Source: Bryobacterales bacterium (GTDB lineage: Bacteria; Acidobacteriota; Terriglobia; Bryobacterales; UBA6623). From it: a stretch of DNA of 44,912 nucleotides. A program made the position numbers and the translations under genes. The notes beneath the pieces are model-generated. The model did not search any database and had not been told where the DNA came from. It worked only from the letters and a program-made list of their open reading frames with translations. The DNA is taken from positions 1 to 44,912 of the forward strand of contig JAJDTX010000044.1 in NCBI GenBank assembly GCA_022826925.1, in the 5' to 3' direction. This document shows, in pieces, positions 26,468 through 34,655 of this stretch (positions are counted from its first letter, which is position 1; each line of letters opens with the position of its first letter).

Positions 26468-27490
26468 ATGCCGGTAACTGCCCGTACGAAGTTTCTGGCC
26501 GCTTGCGTGTCAATGCTTGTCCTGGCGGCCGGCCTGTCGGCCCAGGGCGACACCGAGGCCTTGCCGAACCCCTATCGCATGGTGGAGGGTTGGGGCGAAC
26601 TGCCCGAAGGCGTGCTGTGGGGCTCGTCCATCGGGATCCTTCCAGACGGCACGGGAGGGGTGTGGTTGCACCATCGCTCGGACCCGCCGATCATCAAGCT
26701 GGATTCCTCCGGCAAGGCTGTCAAGGCCTTCGGCGAGGGGATGTTCGTGCAGGCTCATGGCTTCTGCATGGACCAAGATGGCAACCTCTGGGCGGGCGAT
26801 AGCGGCCCCTTCGGGGACGACCCGTCCAAGGCCGGGCGGGGCTACCAGTTCTTCAAGTTCAGCCAGGACGGCGAGCTGCTCCTGACGCTGGGCAAGGCCG
26901 GCGTGTCGAAGGCGGGCAAGGACACGTTCATCGCGCCGACCGCCTGCGCTGTGGCACCCAACGGCGACATCATCATTGCCGATGGCCATTTCCCGCGCCC
27001 TTCGACCAGCCAGCAGGACGGCGACCGGCTCATGCGCTTCACAAGCGATGGCGAGTATGTCGACGAATGGGGCAAGAAGGGCTCTGGCCCCGGGGAGTTC
27101 GATGGCCCGCACGCGCTGGCGTTTGATTCGCGAGGCCGGTTGTTCGTGGCCGACCGCTCCAACGACCGTGTCCAGATCTTCGATCAGGACATGAACTTCG
27201 TAGATGATTGGCGACAGTTCGGCCGACCCAGCGGGATCGCGATCATATCCGGCGACTTCCTGTTCGTTTCCGATTCCGAGTCCGGCAAGACGATCGCCGG
27301 CGCTGTGCGCAATCCCGGCGGCGAGAATGGAGTCCGAATCGGCAGAGCTGGTGACGGCGCGGTGCTGGCCTTCATCGGCGGGACCGATCCGGAGGGATTG
27401 GGAGCGGACGATCTCGGAAACGTCTTTGCCGGGCTGACGCGACAGCCTCGCGCGAGCCCGCCCCTGCTGCAGAAATGGGTGAAGCGGTGA
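26468..27490 (+). CDS. Exported NHL/six-bladed beta-propeller protein
   Basis: A 340-residue protein with an N-terminal signal peptide (KFLAACVSMLVLAAGLSAQG). It is built of NHL-type repeats: GGVWLHHRSDPPIIKLDSSGK, GFCMDQDGNLWAGDSG, YQFFKFSQDGELLLTLGKAG, GDRLMRFTSDGEYVDEWGKKGSGPGEFDGPHALAFDSRGRLFVADRSNDRVQIFD (positions only partly listed here) and DDLGNVFAGL. The pattern matches peptidyl-alpha-hydroxyglycine-lyase-like propellers common in environmental bacteria. Whether it is an enzyme or a binding protein cannot be told. 75 bp after accA; the next gene starts about 25 bp on. Confidence 0.85.
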   Translation: MPVTARTKFLAACVSMLVLAAGLSAQGDTEALPNPYRMVEGWGELPEGVLWGSSIGILPDGTGGVWLHHRSDPPIIKLDSSGKAVKAFGEGMFVQAHGFCMDQDGNLWAGDSGPFGDDPSKAGRGYQFFKFSQDGELLLTLGKAGVSKAGKDTFIAPTACAVAPNGDIIIADGHFPRPSTSQQDGDRLMRFTSDGEYVDEWGKKGSGPGEFDGPHALAFDSRGRLFVADRSNDRVQIFDQDMNFVDDWRQFGRPSGIAIISGDFLFVSDSESGKTIAGAVRNPGGENGVRIGRAGDGAVLAFIGGTDPEGLGADDLGNVFAGLTRQPRASPPLLQKWVKR

Positions 27491-27515
27491 CCGGTTGCCC
27501 AAGCGGGAACGGTTG

Positions 27516-28484
27516 ATGTCGCTGGGGCCGGCACTTCCCCGCGTCGCTTCGGGGCGTCGTCGCGCATGGCAGCGAGCCATGCGGTTGCTGTGCGCCTTGG
27601 CCTTGCTGGCCTTGACTCCGCTGTTTGGGCAGAGCGTTGTCGAGGGCTTGGAGCTGGACCTGGACCCCGTGCGCCTTGGCCCGCTTCCGTTTGTCTGCCC
27701 GATGGACCCTGATATCAGGTCCGAGAGTGCGGGAGTCTGTTCCCGTTGCGGGATGCAACTCGTATTCGGCCTGCCTGTGCCAGCCGAGTACCAGGTCCGC
27801 TTGACGACGACTCCGGCAGCGGTTCGGGTCGGCGAACCTGTGGAGTTGGGCTTCGAGGTCTTGCAGCCTGACAGCGGAGAGCGCCAAACCGAATTCGAGA
27901 CCGTCCACGAGAAGCTCTTCCACCTGTTCTGGGTGAGCCACGACCTTGAGGTGTTTCGACACGAGCATCCCACGCTCGGCGATGACGGCATCTTTCGGAT
28001 CGAAGCAGTGTTCGACAAGCCGGGCGTGTATCGGCTGATGGGCGACTTCTACCCGGCCAGGGGAACTCCGCAGATGATACCGATGACGTTGACCACCGCC
28101 GGATTCGAGGAGCCGTTGGAGATGCTCGCTCCTAGCCTGACTGCTGACAGAGAGCCCAAGCGGGGCCGCAACGTCAAGGTTTCGTTGCGGACCGATCCGC
28201 CCGATCCGGTGGCAGGTCTTCTGACGCTGTTGTTTTTCGAGCTCAACACGGCCCGGGGACTGCAGAAGTACCTCGGCGCATGGGCACACATGCTCGCGGT
28301 CAAGGACGATCTGATCACGATGATGCACGGACACCCCAGCATTGCCGATGGCGGCAAGCTGATCCAGATGAACGTGATCTTCCCGGAACCGGGCATGTAC
28401 CGAGTGTGGGTGCAGGTGCGGCGCAGGGGGAAGGTCAGCACTCTCCCGTTCACGGTTGAGGTGAGCGGGCTGCCATCGCTGTGA
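27516..28484 (+). CDS. Exported protein with heavy-metal-binding domain (HMBD type)
   Basis: A 322-residue protein from ATG 27516; TTG 27495 and ATG 27579 are alternatives, the last giving the cleanest signal peptide (MRLLCALALLALTPLFGQS). Shortly after it comes LPFVCPMDPDI...GVCSRCGMQLVFG, the CPM(H/D)P plus CxxCGM motif of the small heavy-metal-binding domain seen in copper-efflux proteins. The rest is beta-rich with many His and Met: HEKLFHLFWVSHDLEVFRHEHP, GTPQMIPMTL and HMLAVKDDLITMMHGHPS. These would suit periplasmic metal binding, probably copper. Likely co-transcribed with the NHL gene. Confidence 0.8.
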   Translation: MSLGPALPRVASGRRRAWQRAMRLLCALALLALTPLFGQSVVEGLELDLDPVRLGPLPFVCPMDPDIRSESAGVCSRCGMQLVFGLPVPAEYQVRLTTTPAAVRVGEPVELGFEVLQPDSGERQTEFETVHEKLFHLFWVSHDLEVFRHEHPTLGDDGIFRIEAVFDKPGVYRLMGDFYPARGTPQMIPMTLTTAGFEEPLEMLAPSLTADREPKRGRNVKVSLRTDPPDPVAGLLTLLFFELNTARGLQKYLGAWAHMLAVKDDLITMMHGHPSIADGGKLIQMNVIFPEPGMYRVWVQVRRRGKVSTLPFTVEVSGLPSL

Positions 28485-28540
28485 TCTGGAGCGCCAGTCA
28501 GCGGGGCCGGTCCGAGCGAACCTCGGCCGTACGCCTGACA

Positions 28541-28607
28541 CCTGATAAATGACACGCAGGGGGAGGGCGGGACCATCGTCGGGCGGCCTTGACAGATCCT
28601 GATAAAT
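28541..28607 (+). repeat. Direct repeat CCTGATAAAT around the DUF4143 gene promoter
   Basis: CCTGATAAAT occurs at 28541-28550 and again at 28598-28607, 57 bp apart, each preceded by TGACA within a few bases. The second copy lies between the -35 and -10 boxes of the promoter, so a repressor binding both could shut it. Confidence 0.45.
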
Positions 28608-28618
28608 CGGAGTATATT
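28589..28618 (+). promoter_or_regulatory. Near-consensus promoter for the AAA/DUF4143 gene
   Basis: TTGACA at 28589-28594 and TATATT at 28613-28618, 18 bp apart, 39 bp before the GTG start. The best sigma-70-like promoter seen in the window. Confidence 0.7.
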
Positions 28619-28656
28619 CCGAGTTAGTTGACCTAATTGGGAATACACTCCTGCTT

Positions 28657-29820
28657 GTGAGCTACGAGAGAATCCTCAGCCTAGAACTTCCCAAGGGGCA
28701 GTCGGCCTTTCTCTGGGGGCCGCGCAAGACAGGAAAGTCCACGCTGCTTCGCGAGCGATTCCCGGATGCGGTGCGCTTTGACCTGCTGGACACCAGGCTG
28801 CTGCTGGAGTTCACCCGAAGTCCCTGGGCACTTGCCGAGCGATTGGCTGCGCTGGACGGCCCCACTCTTACCAGCCCCGTCATCATCGACGAAGTGCAGA
28901 AGGTGCCGGCTGTCTTGGACGAAGTCCACCGACTGATCGAGGACAAAGGTCTCGGCTTCGTACTCTGCGGGTCCAGTGCGCGTAAGCTCAGGCGCGGTCA
29001 CGGCAACCTGCTCGGAGGGCGGGCTTGGCGCTTCGGCCTGCATCCACTGACTTATGCGGAGATTCCCGATTTCGATCTGCTGCGGGCGCTGAACCGCGGG
29101 TTGATTCCCCAGCACTACGACACGAAGCAGTACCGACGGGCGCTCGCCGGATATGTCGACGACTATCTGAAGGAAGAGGTCTTCGACGAGGGATTGGTCA
29201 GGAACACTCCCGCGTTCTCGCGGTTCTTCGACGCGCTATCGTTCAGCCACGGCGAACTCCTCAATTTCAGCAACGTCGCCAGGGATTGCGGCGTCGATTC
29301 AAAGACGGTTCGCGAGTACTTCCAGATTCTCGTGGACACGCTCGTCGGCACTCTGCTCGAACCGTTCAGTCGGAGACGCTCGCGAGAGGTCATCACGCGT
29401 GCGCCGAAGTTCTACCTGTTCGATGTCGGCGTTGCGGGCCACTTGATGGGCCGCCGGGTCGAACGGCCTGCAGGGCCGGAGTTCGGGCGGGCACTTGAGC
29501 ACTTAGTGCTCATGGAACTGCTCGCCTACCGAAGCTATCGAGAAGTGGAGCTTCCGGTACGATTCTGGCGCACCAAGTCCGGCCTGGAATGCGATTTCGT
29601 TCTCGGGCGCGACGGCGATGTTGCGATCGAGGTCAAAGGGAGCATACGCCTGCGTCCGTCTGACTTGAGGAGCATCCGCGCATATGTCGACGAGCATAGC
29701 CCGCGGCAGGCGATTGTAGTTTGCAACGAGCGGGACGCTCGGCGGACGAGCGACGGGATTTGGATTCTGCCGTGGGAGCGTTTCCTTGAACAGCTTTGGT
29801 CTGGCGCGATCGTCGAATGA
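28657..29820 (+). CDS. AAA ATPase with DUF4143 C-terminal domain
   Basis: A 387-residue protein from GTG 28657. Walker A is GPRKTGKST (residues 21-29) and Walker B is VIIDEVQKVP (about 74-83), followed by LCGSSARKL and GGRAWRFGLHPLTYAE, all classic for the AAA_14/DUF4143 family. Residues 170-250 form a winged-helix-like region. The C-terminus has FWRTKSGLECDFVLGRDGDVAIEVKGS, whose E..D..ExK pattern resembles a PD-(D/E)xK nuclease-like fold. Family members are common accessory genes of unknown role in bacteria and archaea. It has its own strong promoter. Nothing on the strand immediately upstream belongs with it. Confidence 0.92.
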   Translation: MSYERILSLELPKGQSAFLWGPRKTGKSTLLRERFPDAVRFDLLDTRLLLEFTRSPWALAERLAALDGPTLTSPVIIDEVQKVPAVLDEVHRLIEDKGLGFVLCGSSARKLRRGHGNLLGGRAWRFGLHPLTYAEIPDFDLLRALNRGLIPQHYDTKQYRRALAGYVDDYLKEEVFDEGLVRNTPAFSRFFDALSFSHGELLNFSNVARDCGVDSKTVREYFQILVDTLVGTLLEPFSRRRSREVITRAPKFYLFDVGVAGHLMGRRVERPAGPEFGRALEHLVLMELLAYRSYREVELPVRFWRTKSGLECDFVLGRDGDVAIEVKGSIRLRPSDLRSIRAYVDEHSPRQAIVVCNERDARRTSDGIWILPWERFLEQLWSGAIVE

Positions 29821-30047
29821 TGGCGTCTTCTGCTTGTCGCCCGCTAGCCCCTCAGTGGCGGCGTGTTGTGTCTTCCGAGAGGGAGTTCTTGTCGGCCTAC
29901 CGCAACCTCGCTGGTGATTCCGCAAGACGCGAGAGAAGAGATCGATGGAACCGAGAAGGCTCTGGCTCCAGCACTTGCTCAGCGGGGAGTCACACTGGAA
30001 CAGCCCGGAAGGTTGGTTCTGTTATCGTCGATCCTAGGCTGGAGATC

Positions 30048-30278
30048 ATGATCAGGACGTCGATCTCGCTAGACCAAGAGCTGTACAGTCGGGCCAAGTC
30101 GATGGCGAGACGGCAGGGGATTTCGCTGGCCGAGTTGTGTCGGAGGAGCTTGCGTGAAACAGTTTCCAAAGAACAGGTCGACAGGCCATGGATGGCATGC
30201 GCGGGAGTCCTTGAGGGAGAGCCGCACGACAGCGAAACCGTCGATGATGTCGGGACTGCGGCTAACGTTCGGATTTGA
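30048..30278 (+). CDS. vapB-like: Orphan VapB-type ribbon-helix-helix antitoxin
   Basis: A 76-residue protein from ATG 30048 with GGAGATC in front; the frame is open upstream without protein character. MIRTSISLDQELYSRAKSMARRQGISLAELCRRSLRETV is a textbook ribbon-helix-helix DNA-binding domain, followed by RPWMACAGVLEGEPHDSETVDDV, the VapB C-terminal toxin-binding type of tail. The following 147 bp do not encode a PIN toxin on this strand, so the antitoxin is orphaned. It may still act in trans on other TA operators. Confidence 0.8.
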   Translation: MIRTSISLDQELYSRAKSMARRQGISLAELCRRSLRETVSKEQVDRPWMACAGVLEGEPHDSETVDDVGTAANVRI

Positions 30279-30425
30279 GCGCGCCGACGGGTGAGCGCTC
30301 GCACGTACGCGTGCCTGCCGTCGAAAGCCTGCTGTCCAGCAACGGATTCGACCTGATCGGCTATCGGCACCAGAATTCGGCCGCCAGGCCGCTAGCCGAC
30401 GTGTTGAGCGCGCCTTCAGGGGCAC

Positions 30426-32153
30426 TTACTCGACGTATCTTTCTCCCGACCATTCCGGCACGTGCTGGTCGTAGCGTAGTTTGGTGCGTTGCGCGAATGC
30501 TCCTTCGAAACACGAGTCGAGATCCATGGTCGATGGCAGAACGCCGGGCAAGCTGGATGCAGCCTCGAGCGCAAACCTCTTTCGAATTAGAGGGCTTGAC
30601 GAATCGTACGCCGCCTCCCACCAAGACATGATGCGGTCGCGTGCGGCCAGCATGAGCGTCGCGCTTGGCAGCTTCGCTCGCTTCTCGTTCTGGTTCACCG
30701 ACCGATTAGCGGGCATGAGATTCCAGAGGTCGGAGCACGGCCAAGCCGACCAAGGAAAACAGTGGTCGAGGTCGAGCGACTTCGTTGAGAGTCTCTTGCC
30801 GCTCCAGACGCAGTAAAGCTTGCTGGACTCGAGGAGATCTCGCGCCTGCCGCTTGGCGATTCCAACGTCTCGCGTGGGGTCGGACCATACCATCGCCGCA
30901 GCGGCGCGATCCCTTGGCAAGTCTCGGCCCTGCGTTTCCGCGTATCGCTGCATGAGCCGGATCCACTCCTCCACTAGCGCCGGCTCGATCCAGACTGCAA
31001 ACCGTTGCACGGCTTGCCAGATTCTCCATGGAACGAGCATCTCGCCGAAACTGCGTAGGTACGGTTCGTCGATGACTTCGGGCGTCGGCGCCCTGGAGAG
31101 CTTTGAGGTGCGCTGCACCGGAAGGATCGGCGACCCGTCTGGGAACGTCATGTGTCGGGCGGGCATGCGCCGGATCGTTTCGGCCGCATCGCGGAGAGCC
31201 CGGTGGAGTGCGGCTGCGTCGGTCGCCCCGAGGCGGATTCCGACTCTCATGTCCAGGTGAGAGAATCCTCCGAGCCTGCGAAAGCCTTCTCGGACGAATC
31301 CTAGGTGAATCCCATCGCAAACGTTCTTTGGATTCTGCGGGAAATCAGCTGCGAGCAGCGGCTTGTAGAGCCTTAGCCAAGTCAGCGCGACCAATCCGAG
31401 CGGTATGGAGACCTTGTCGTCGTCAGTGAGCCGGACAAGCCCGGCAGAGCCATCAGCGATGCGGCAGATCGAGCGCAGCAGGCCGAGCTTGTAGGTCGAG
31501 CTCTTGTCGTCGTTCAGGATCACGTGCCGGAGCAGCGGCAGCGCGCCCGTTCCGTCGTCGGGAAACCTCAGAACGTAGTTCTTCCACCGCACCCCGTCGC
31601 GGCCCAACAGGTCCTCGCGCTCCAGTGCTCGCTGGACAATCGTCCCGTGCTTCTTCGCTAACGACTCGATTTCCGCACTGTCCGCGCCGTACATTCCGCG
31701 CTCCGGCTCCTCGGGACCGATCCGCAGAGAGATAGCGATGATGCCTCCCGGCCTGAGAAGGTTGACGAGCTTGCGAAAGGCTCGCGGCCGCTGCCCCGGA
31801 GGGACGTGCATCCATACTCCGCTGAGCAGGATCACGTCGAACGAGAGCCCCGACCGCACCGTGTGGTCCAGCTTGGGAAGCGAGTCGTGGACCCAACGTA
31901 CCGAGGGTGCGGGATGCAGCTTTGTCGCGACCCGCCGCATCGACTTGGAAGGCTCGACGGCGAACACCTCGTATCCCGTGGCGGCGAGCCAAGCAGCGTC
32001 GCGTCCGGACCCGGCGCCAACATCGAGGACTAGGGCCGGCGGTTCGGGCAGCAGGTCGGTCAGCCAGCCGTATAGGGACTCCGGATTCACGGATTCGTAT
32101 TGCGAGGAGACCGTGCTCGCGTGCTTGTCGTACCAAGCGACAGGATCCTTCAT
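30426..32153 (-). CDS. Class I SAM methyltransferase fused to HNH endonuclease
   Basis: A 575-residue protein from ATG 32153 (MKDPVAWYDKHASTVSSQYE); the longer open frame upstream to 32477 is excluded because it lacks protein-like sequence before the methyltransferase start. Residues about 38-145 are a class I methyltransferase: motif I LVLDVGAGSGRD (41-52), acidic YEVFAVEPS (61-69), SFDVILLSGVWMHVPP, and LRPGGIIAISL. It has no NPPY/DPPY or PC motif of DNA methylases, so DNA may not be the methyl acceptor. Residues about 200-400 are a helical region. Residues about 446-500 are an HNH site: CVWSGKRLS, LDLDHCFPWSAW (His464), DLWNLMPANRSVNQNEKRAKLP (Asn478, Asn487). 325 bp downstream of the PIN gene on the same strand. 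Confidence 0.88.
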   Translation of the reverse strand: MKDPVAWYDKHASTVSSQYESVNPESLYGWLTDLLPEPPALVLDVGAGSGRDAAWLAATGYEVFAVEPSKSMRRVATKLHPAPSVRWVHDSLPKLDHTVRSGLSFDVILLSGVWMHVPPGQRPRAFRKLVNLLRPGGIIAISLRIGPEEPERGMYGADSAEIESLAKKHGTIVQRALEREDLLGRDGVRWKNYVLRFPDDGTGALPLLRHVILNDDKSSTYKLGLLRSICRIADGSAGLVRLTDDDKVSIPLGLVALTWLRLYKPLLAADFPQNPKNVCDGIHLGFVREGFRRLGGFSHLDMRVGIRLGATDAAALHRALRDAAETIRRMPARHMTFPDGSPILPVQRTSKLSRAPTPEVIDEPYLRSFGEMLVPWRIWQAVQRFAVWIEPALVEEWIRLMQRYAETQGRDLPRDRAAAAMVWSDPTRDVGIAKRQARDLLESSKLYCVWSGKRLSTKSLDLDHCFPWSAWPCSDLWNLMPANRSVNQNEKRAKLPSATLMLAARDRIMSWWEAAYDSSSPLIRKRFALEAASSLPGVLPSTMDLDSCFEGAFAQRTKLRYDQHVPEWSGERYVE

Positions 32154-32478
32154 GGCGCTGCAACCGGAGGTTCGGTGTTGGCTGAATACGGCTTCCGTGT
32201 TGGCCTTGCTCGTGGTCGCTCCAGAAACCAGCCGTCTCGCAAGCGATTTTCGCGCAAACGGGACCCCCACCGCAGGGCACCACCCGAAACACGATGAGCA
32301 CACCGGAAATCTGCACACTCTGCGAATAGCCAATCGGCTGCGGTTCCCAGGCCCGGTCGATTCAGCGGCCGGGATTTCCCGAAAGAATCGCAGCATGTGG
32401 CTGGCCAAGACCAATGCGTCCCGCTCGTCGCCCTCCTGCCGCGCCGCATGGACTAGCGGGGGCACTCGGGCGGACACC
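32154..32478 (-). other. Gap between PIN gene and methyltransferase-HNH fusion
   Basis: 325 bp. The fusion gene frame is open across it and some of it (LVHAARQEGDERDALVLAS, near 32395-32460) looks mildly protein-like, but no start or family can be supported. May hold a separate promoter for the fusion gene. Confidence 0.35.
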
Positions 32479-32991
32479 TTATGGCTGGCTATGCTCAGCT
32501 AGAACCAAGAGTCCAAGCGTTCTGTCGTGCCATGTCCTTGTGTATGCGTCTCGTAGCGATGGGGTTGGGCGATGGCCTGCATTGTCGAGCAGTCGTTCCA
32601 ATGAGACCAGCCGGTCGCGGAATCCGAGTCGAATCCCGAAACGTAGACTGGCCGTGTCGGGACCGCACAGTATCCAGGAATCGTCGCGATGAACTGCGTG
32701 AGCCCAAAGCGAAGCCTCGCCCCTGTCTAGGGCGATATCGGGTACTCGCACGGCCAACTCGGCTCGCTCGCGGTCTGTGACACGATGCACCGCTGCGAAT
32801 GACTTACGCAACCCGTGCCGATCAATCCGCTGTTCGGCCCGCCGCCGCTGGTTGCCCGGTTGCGTTTCCGCTATGCAATCCTCGACAGTCTCAACGTGGT
32901 AGCCGCCTGCGAGGGCGCGCCAAGAACCTGTGCGGTGCGATTCCAAGATGACGTTCGTGTCTAAGAGCACGGGACCGTGATGTCGCGCCAT
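32479..32991 (-). CDS. PIN-domain protein, probable toxin of the XRE-ImmA module
   Basis: A 170-residue protein. PVLLDTNVILESH with Asp11 opens the domain, CIAETQPGN supplies Glu42, ALDRGEASLWAHAV supplies the central acidic pair (about 89 and 92), and CGPDTASLRFG supplies Asp112. All four acidic positions of a PIN ribonuclease are present, so it looks active. The C-terminus carries RLVSLERLL. It begins 6 bp after the XRE-ImmA/IrrE gene. PIN-like genes next to XRE plus zinc-peptidase genes are a recognised predicted toxin-antitoxin arrangement. Confidence 0.85.
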   Translation of the reverse strand: MARHHGPVLLDTNVILESHRTGSWRALAGGYHVETVEDCIAETQPGNQRRRAEQRIDRHGLRKSFAAVHRVTDRERAELAVRVPDIALDRGEASLWAHAVHRDDSWILCGPDTASLRFGIRLGFRDRLVSLERLLDNAGHRPTPSLRDAYTRTWHDRTLGLLVLAEHSQP

Positions 32992-32997
32992 CGTACC

Positions 32998-34122
32998 TCA
33001 CAGATCGACTGGATGAGCGACGCGGTGCGCCGCGAACAGGTCCGCCAAATCTTCAACGGCAAGGCTGAGCACGCCGGCTAGGCGGCGGGCGGAGACATAG
33101 CCCGCTTCGATGGCCAAAGCGAGGACCTCGACAAATCGTCTTGAGAACAAGGCAGGTGTTACCTCATGAACTACCTTGCGCTCGTTGTAGAGCAGCGCCG
33201 CCTCGGGCAGCGAACGCGCCACGGCAGGTTTCAGTTCCCCGAGCGAAACGAGCCGCCAGCGCAGGGCGGAGGAGGTCACCCGAAGCTTGTCTGCCACCGC
33301 GTTCAGCTGTGCGATCAAGTCCTCCTCGGCCAGACGAGACCAATCGCCTTTCTGTTTCAGTGACGAGGCTGGCATCAGGACCGCCGCCGCGAAATTGTTG
33401 GCCAGTTGTTCAACTCGGTTACCGCCGGTTTCCCGGACTTCCTCGGAACGTTCTGGCGGCATGGCATCCCATGTCAGGATGTGGAATAACTCGTGCGCGA
33501 GACCGAAGTTGCGCCGGCCCTCAACCTCGCGCCGTTGGATGATGACTGTGTCCAGTTCTGGCAACCGGCAAGCGGCGCCAGAGATTCCTTGCTGGGCGTC
33601 AACCATCAGAACCAGCATGCCCAGTTCGCGCTCCATGACTTCGATCAAGCCTGTTGCAGGGGCCTCTCCTAGGTCGAATTCGGTGGCGAAGCGCTCCCCG
33701 GCCGCCATGGCATCCTCGAAACGCGAGTTACGGGTCAGTCCAAGGGTCCGCCGCATGAGCGGCAAATCGTGCCCAACTTTCGGTGCCAGCGCGCGGTACG
33801 CCGAGATCCACGGACCCGCGTCGCGCTCGTACTCTCCAAGCTGGTCTACTCCGACACCTGTCTGCCGCCATGAGAAGCGGCCTTCGCCGACGAGCCGAAA
33901 CGGATCGGTGAAGTATTCGAGCGGTGCGCCCAGCTTCTCGACTGCTAGCATCAGTTCCGTCGCAGTCATTCGGCGCGTGCCGGTCTCGATTGCCGAAACG
34001 GTCTGGCGGTCCTTGAACCCGAAGAGCTGAGCGAGATCGTTCTGGGAGAGCCCCTGCTCTGCGCGTAGCGCCTTGAGTCGCACTCCTATCAGGTACGTAT
34101 CCATCAATCCCCAGACTAGCAT
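32998..34122 (-). CDS. XRE-family regulator fused to ImmA/IrrE zinc metallopeptidase
   Basis: A 374-residue protein. The ATG at 34122 has AAGGAA 5 bases upstream; ATG 34104 with GGGGA close by is a second choice. Residues about 12-65 are an XRE helix-turn-helix (RLKALRAEQGLSQNDLAQLFGFKDRQTVSAIETG). Residues about 165-260 are the ImmA/IrrE (COG2856) domain with zinc motif AHELFHILTWD (His210, Glu211, His214) and the third ligand in RVEQLANNFAAAVLMP (Glu238). Likely represses its own operon and is released by stress or cleaves a partner. Co-transcribed with the PIN gene. Confidence 0.92.
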   Translation of the reverse strand: MLVWGLMDTYLIGVRLKALRAEQGLSQNDLAQLFGFKDRQTVSAIETGTRRMTATELMLAVEKLGAPLEYFTDPFRLVGEGRFSWRQTGVGVDQLGEYERDAGPWISAYRALAPKVGHDLPLMRRTLGLTRNSRFEDAMAAGERFATEFDLGEAPATGLIEVMERELGMLVLMVDAQQGISGAACRLPELDTVIIQRREVEGRRNFGLAHELFHILTWDAMPPERSEEVRETGGNRVEQLANNFAAAVLMPASSLKQKGDWSRLAEEDLIAQLNAVADKLRVTSSALRWRLVSLGELKPAVARSLPEAALLYNERKVVHEVTPALFSRRFVEVLALAIEAGYVSARRLAGVLSLAVEDLADLFAAHRVAHPVDL

Positions 34123-34129
34123 GATTTTC

Positions 34130-34166
34130 CTTGCATAATTTCATTTGCAAGAATTTCATGCGAAAT
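34130..34166. promoter_or_regulatory. Tandem operator of the XRE-PIN operon
   Basis: Two adjacent inverted repeats sit just upstream of the XRE start: CTTGCA...TGCAAG at 34130-34151 and ATTTC-ATGC-GAAAT at 34153-34166. An 8-bp direct repeat AATTTCAT (34137-34144, 34152-34159) lies 15 bp apart within them. The first palindrome touches the ribosome binding site. This fits cooperative autorepression by an XRE protein. Confidence 0.6.
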
Positions 34167-34655
34167 CTGATTCGCTGGAAGCCATGTTACGTGGCTCGTC
34201 TGCGCAGCATCGGATGAGACTAGTGCATCGCTTGATTCCGAGCAGGCACCGATGCCCAGCGACCCTTTTTGAGGCGTGCGCGTCTGCTGATGGCACATGA
34301 CGTCGGTGGCGGCCAGTTCAGCAACCACAAGCGCCTCCTCAGGCAGTTCTTGTCTGCTACGCCTAGTGAAACGCGACTCTTGTTACCGAGCGCCGACCAC
34401 GATCACAACGGCAGGTGCGTTGGAACCAGCGAACTGATCCGGTCCACAGACGTCGGCGGCATCCGAGTCTGTGCTAAGCCCCGCAGGCTGCAGGCGAGAT
34501 CTTAGTACGCAATATTCTCCTGCCCCCCAGATATCTGAGCGGATTGAGTGCTCGGACCGATCTGGTCTAATCGCGTGATTGAAGATGACGCGACAGCTGA
34601 TGCTTCGGGCGGTGGCGGGAAACCCAAGCAGGTGAGTCATGCTAGGCTGGCCAAG
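34167..34655. other. Non-coding region between XRE and DUF4019 genes
   Basis: About 490 bp between divergent genes. A frame at 34269-34505 is open but basic and low in protein-like pattern, so it is not called. No repeat or hairpin noted. Confidence 0.4.

Noticed and set aside
26510..28018. Long minus-strand frame antisense to the NHL and HMBD genes
   Set aside because: It crosses two convincing plus-strand genes with signal peptides and motifs; no protein features of its own.
34269..34505. Plus-strand frame of 78 codons before the DUF4019 gene
   Set aside because: Basic, no pattern of a folded protein, no ribosome site.
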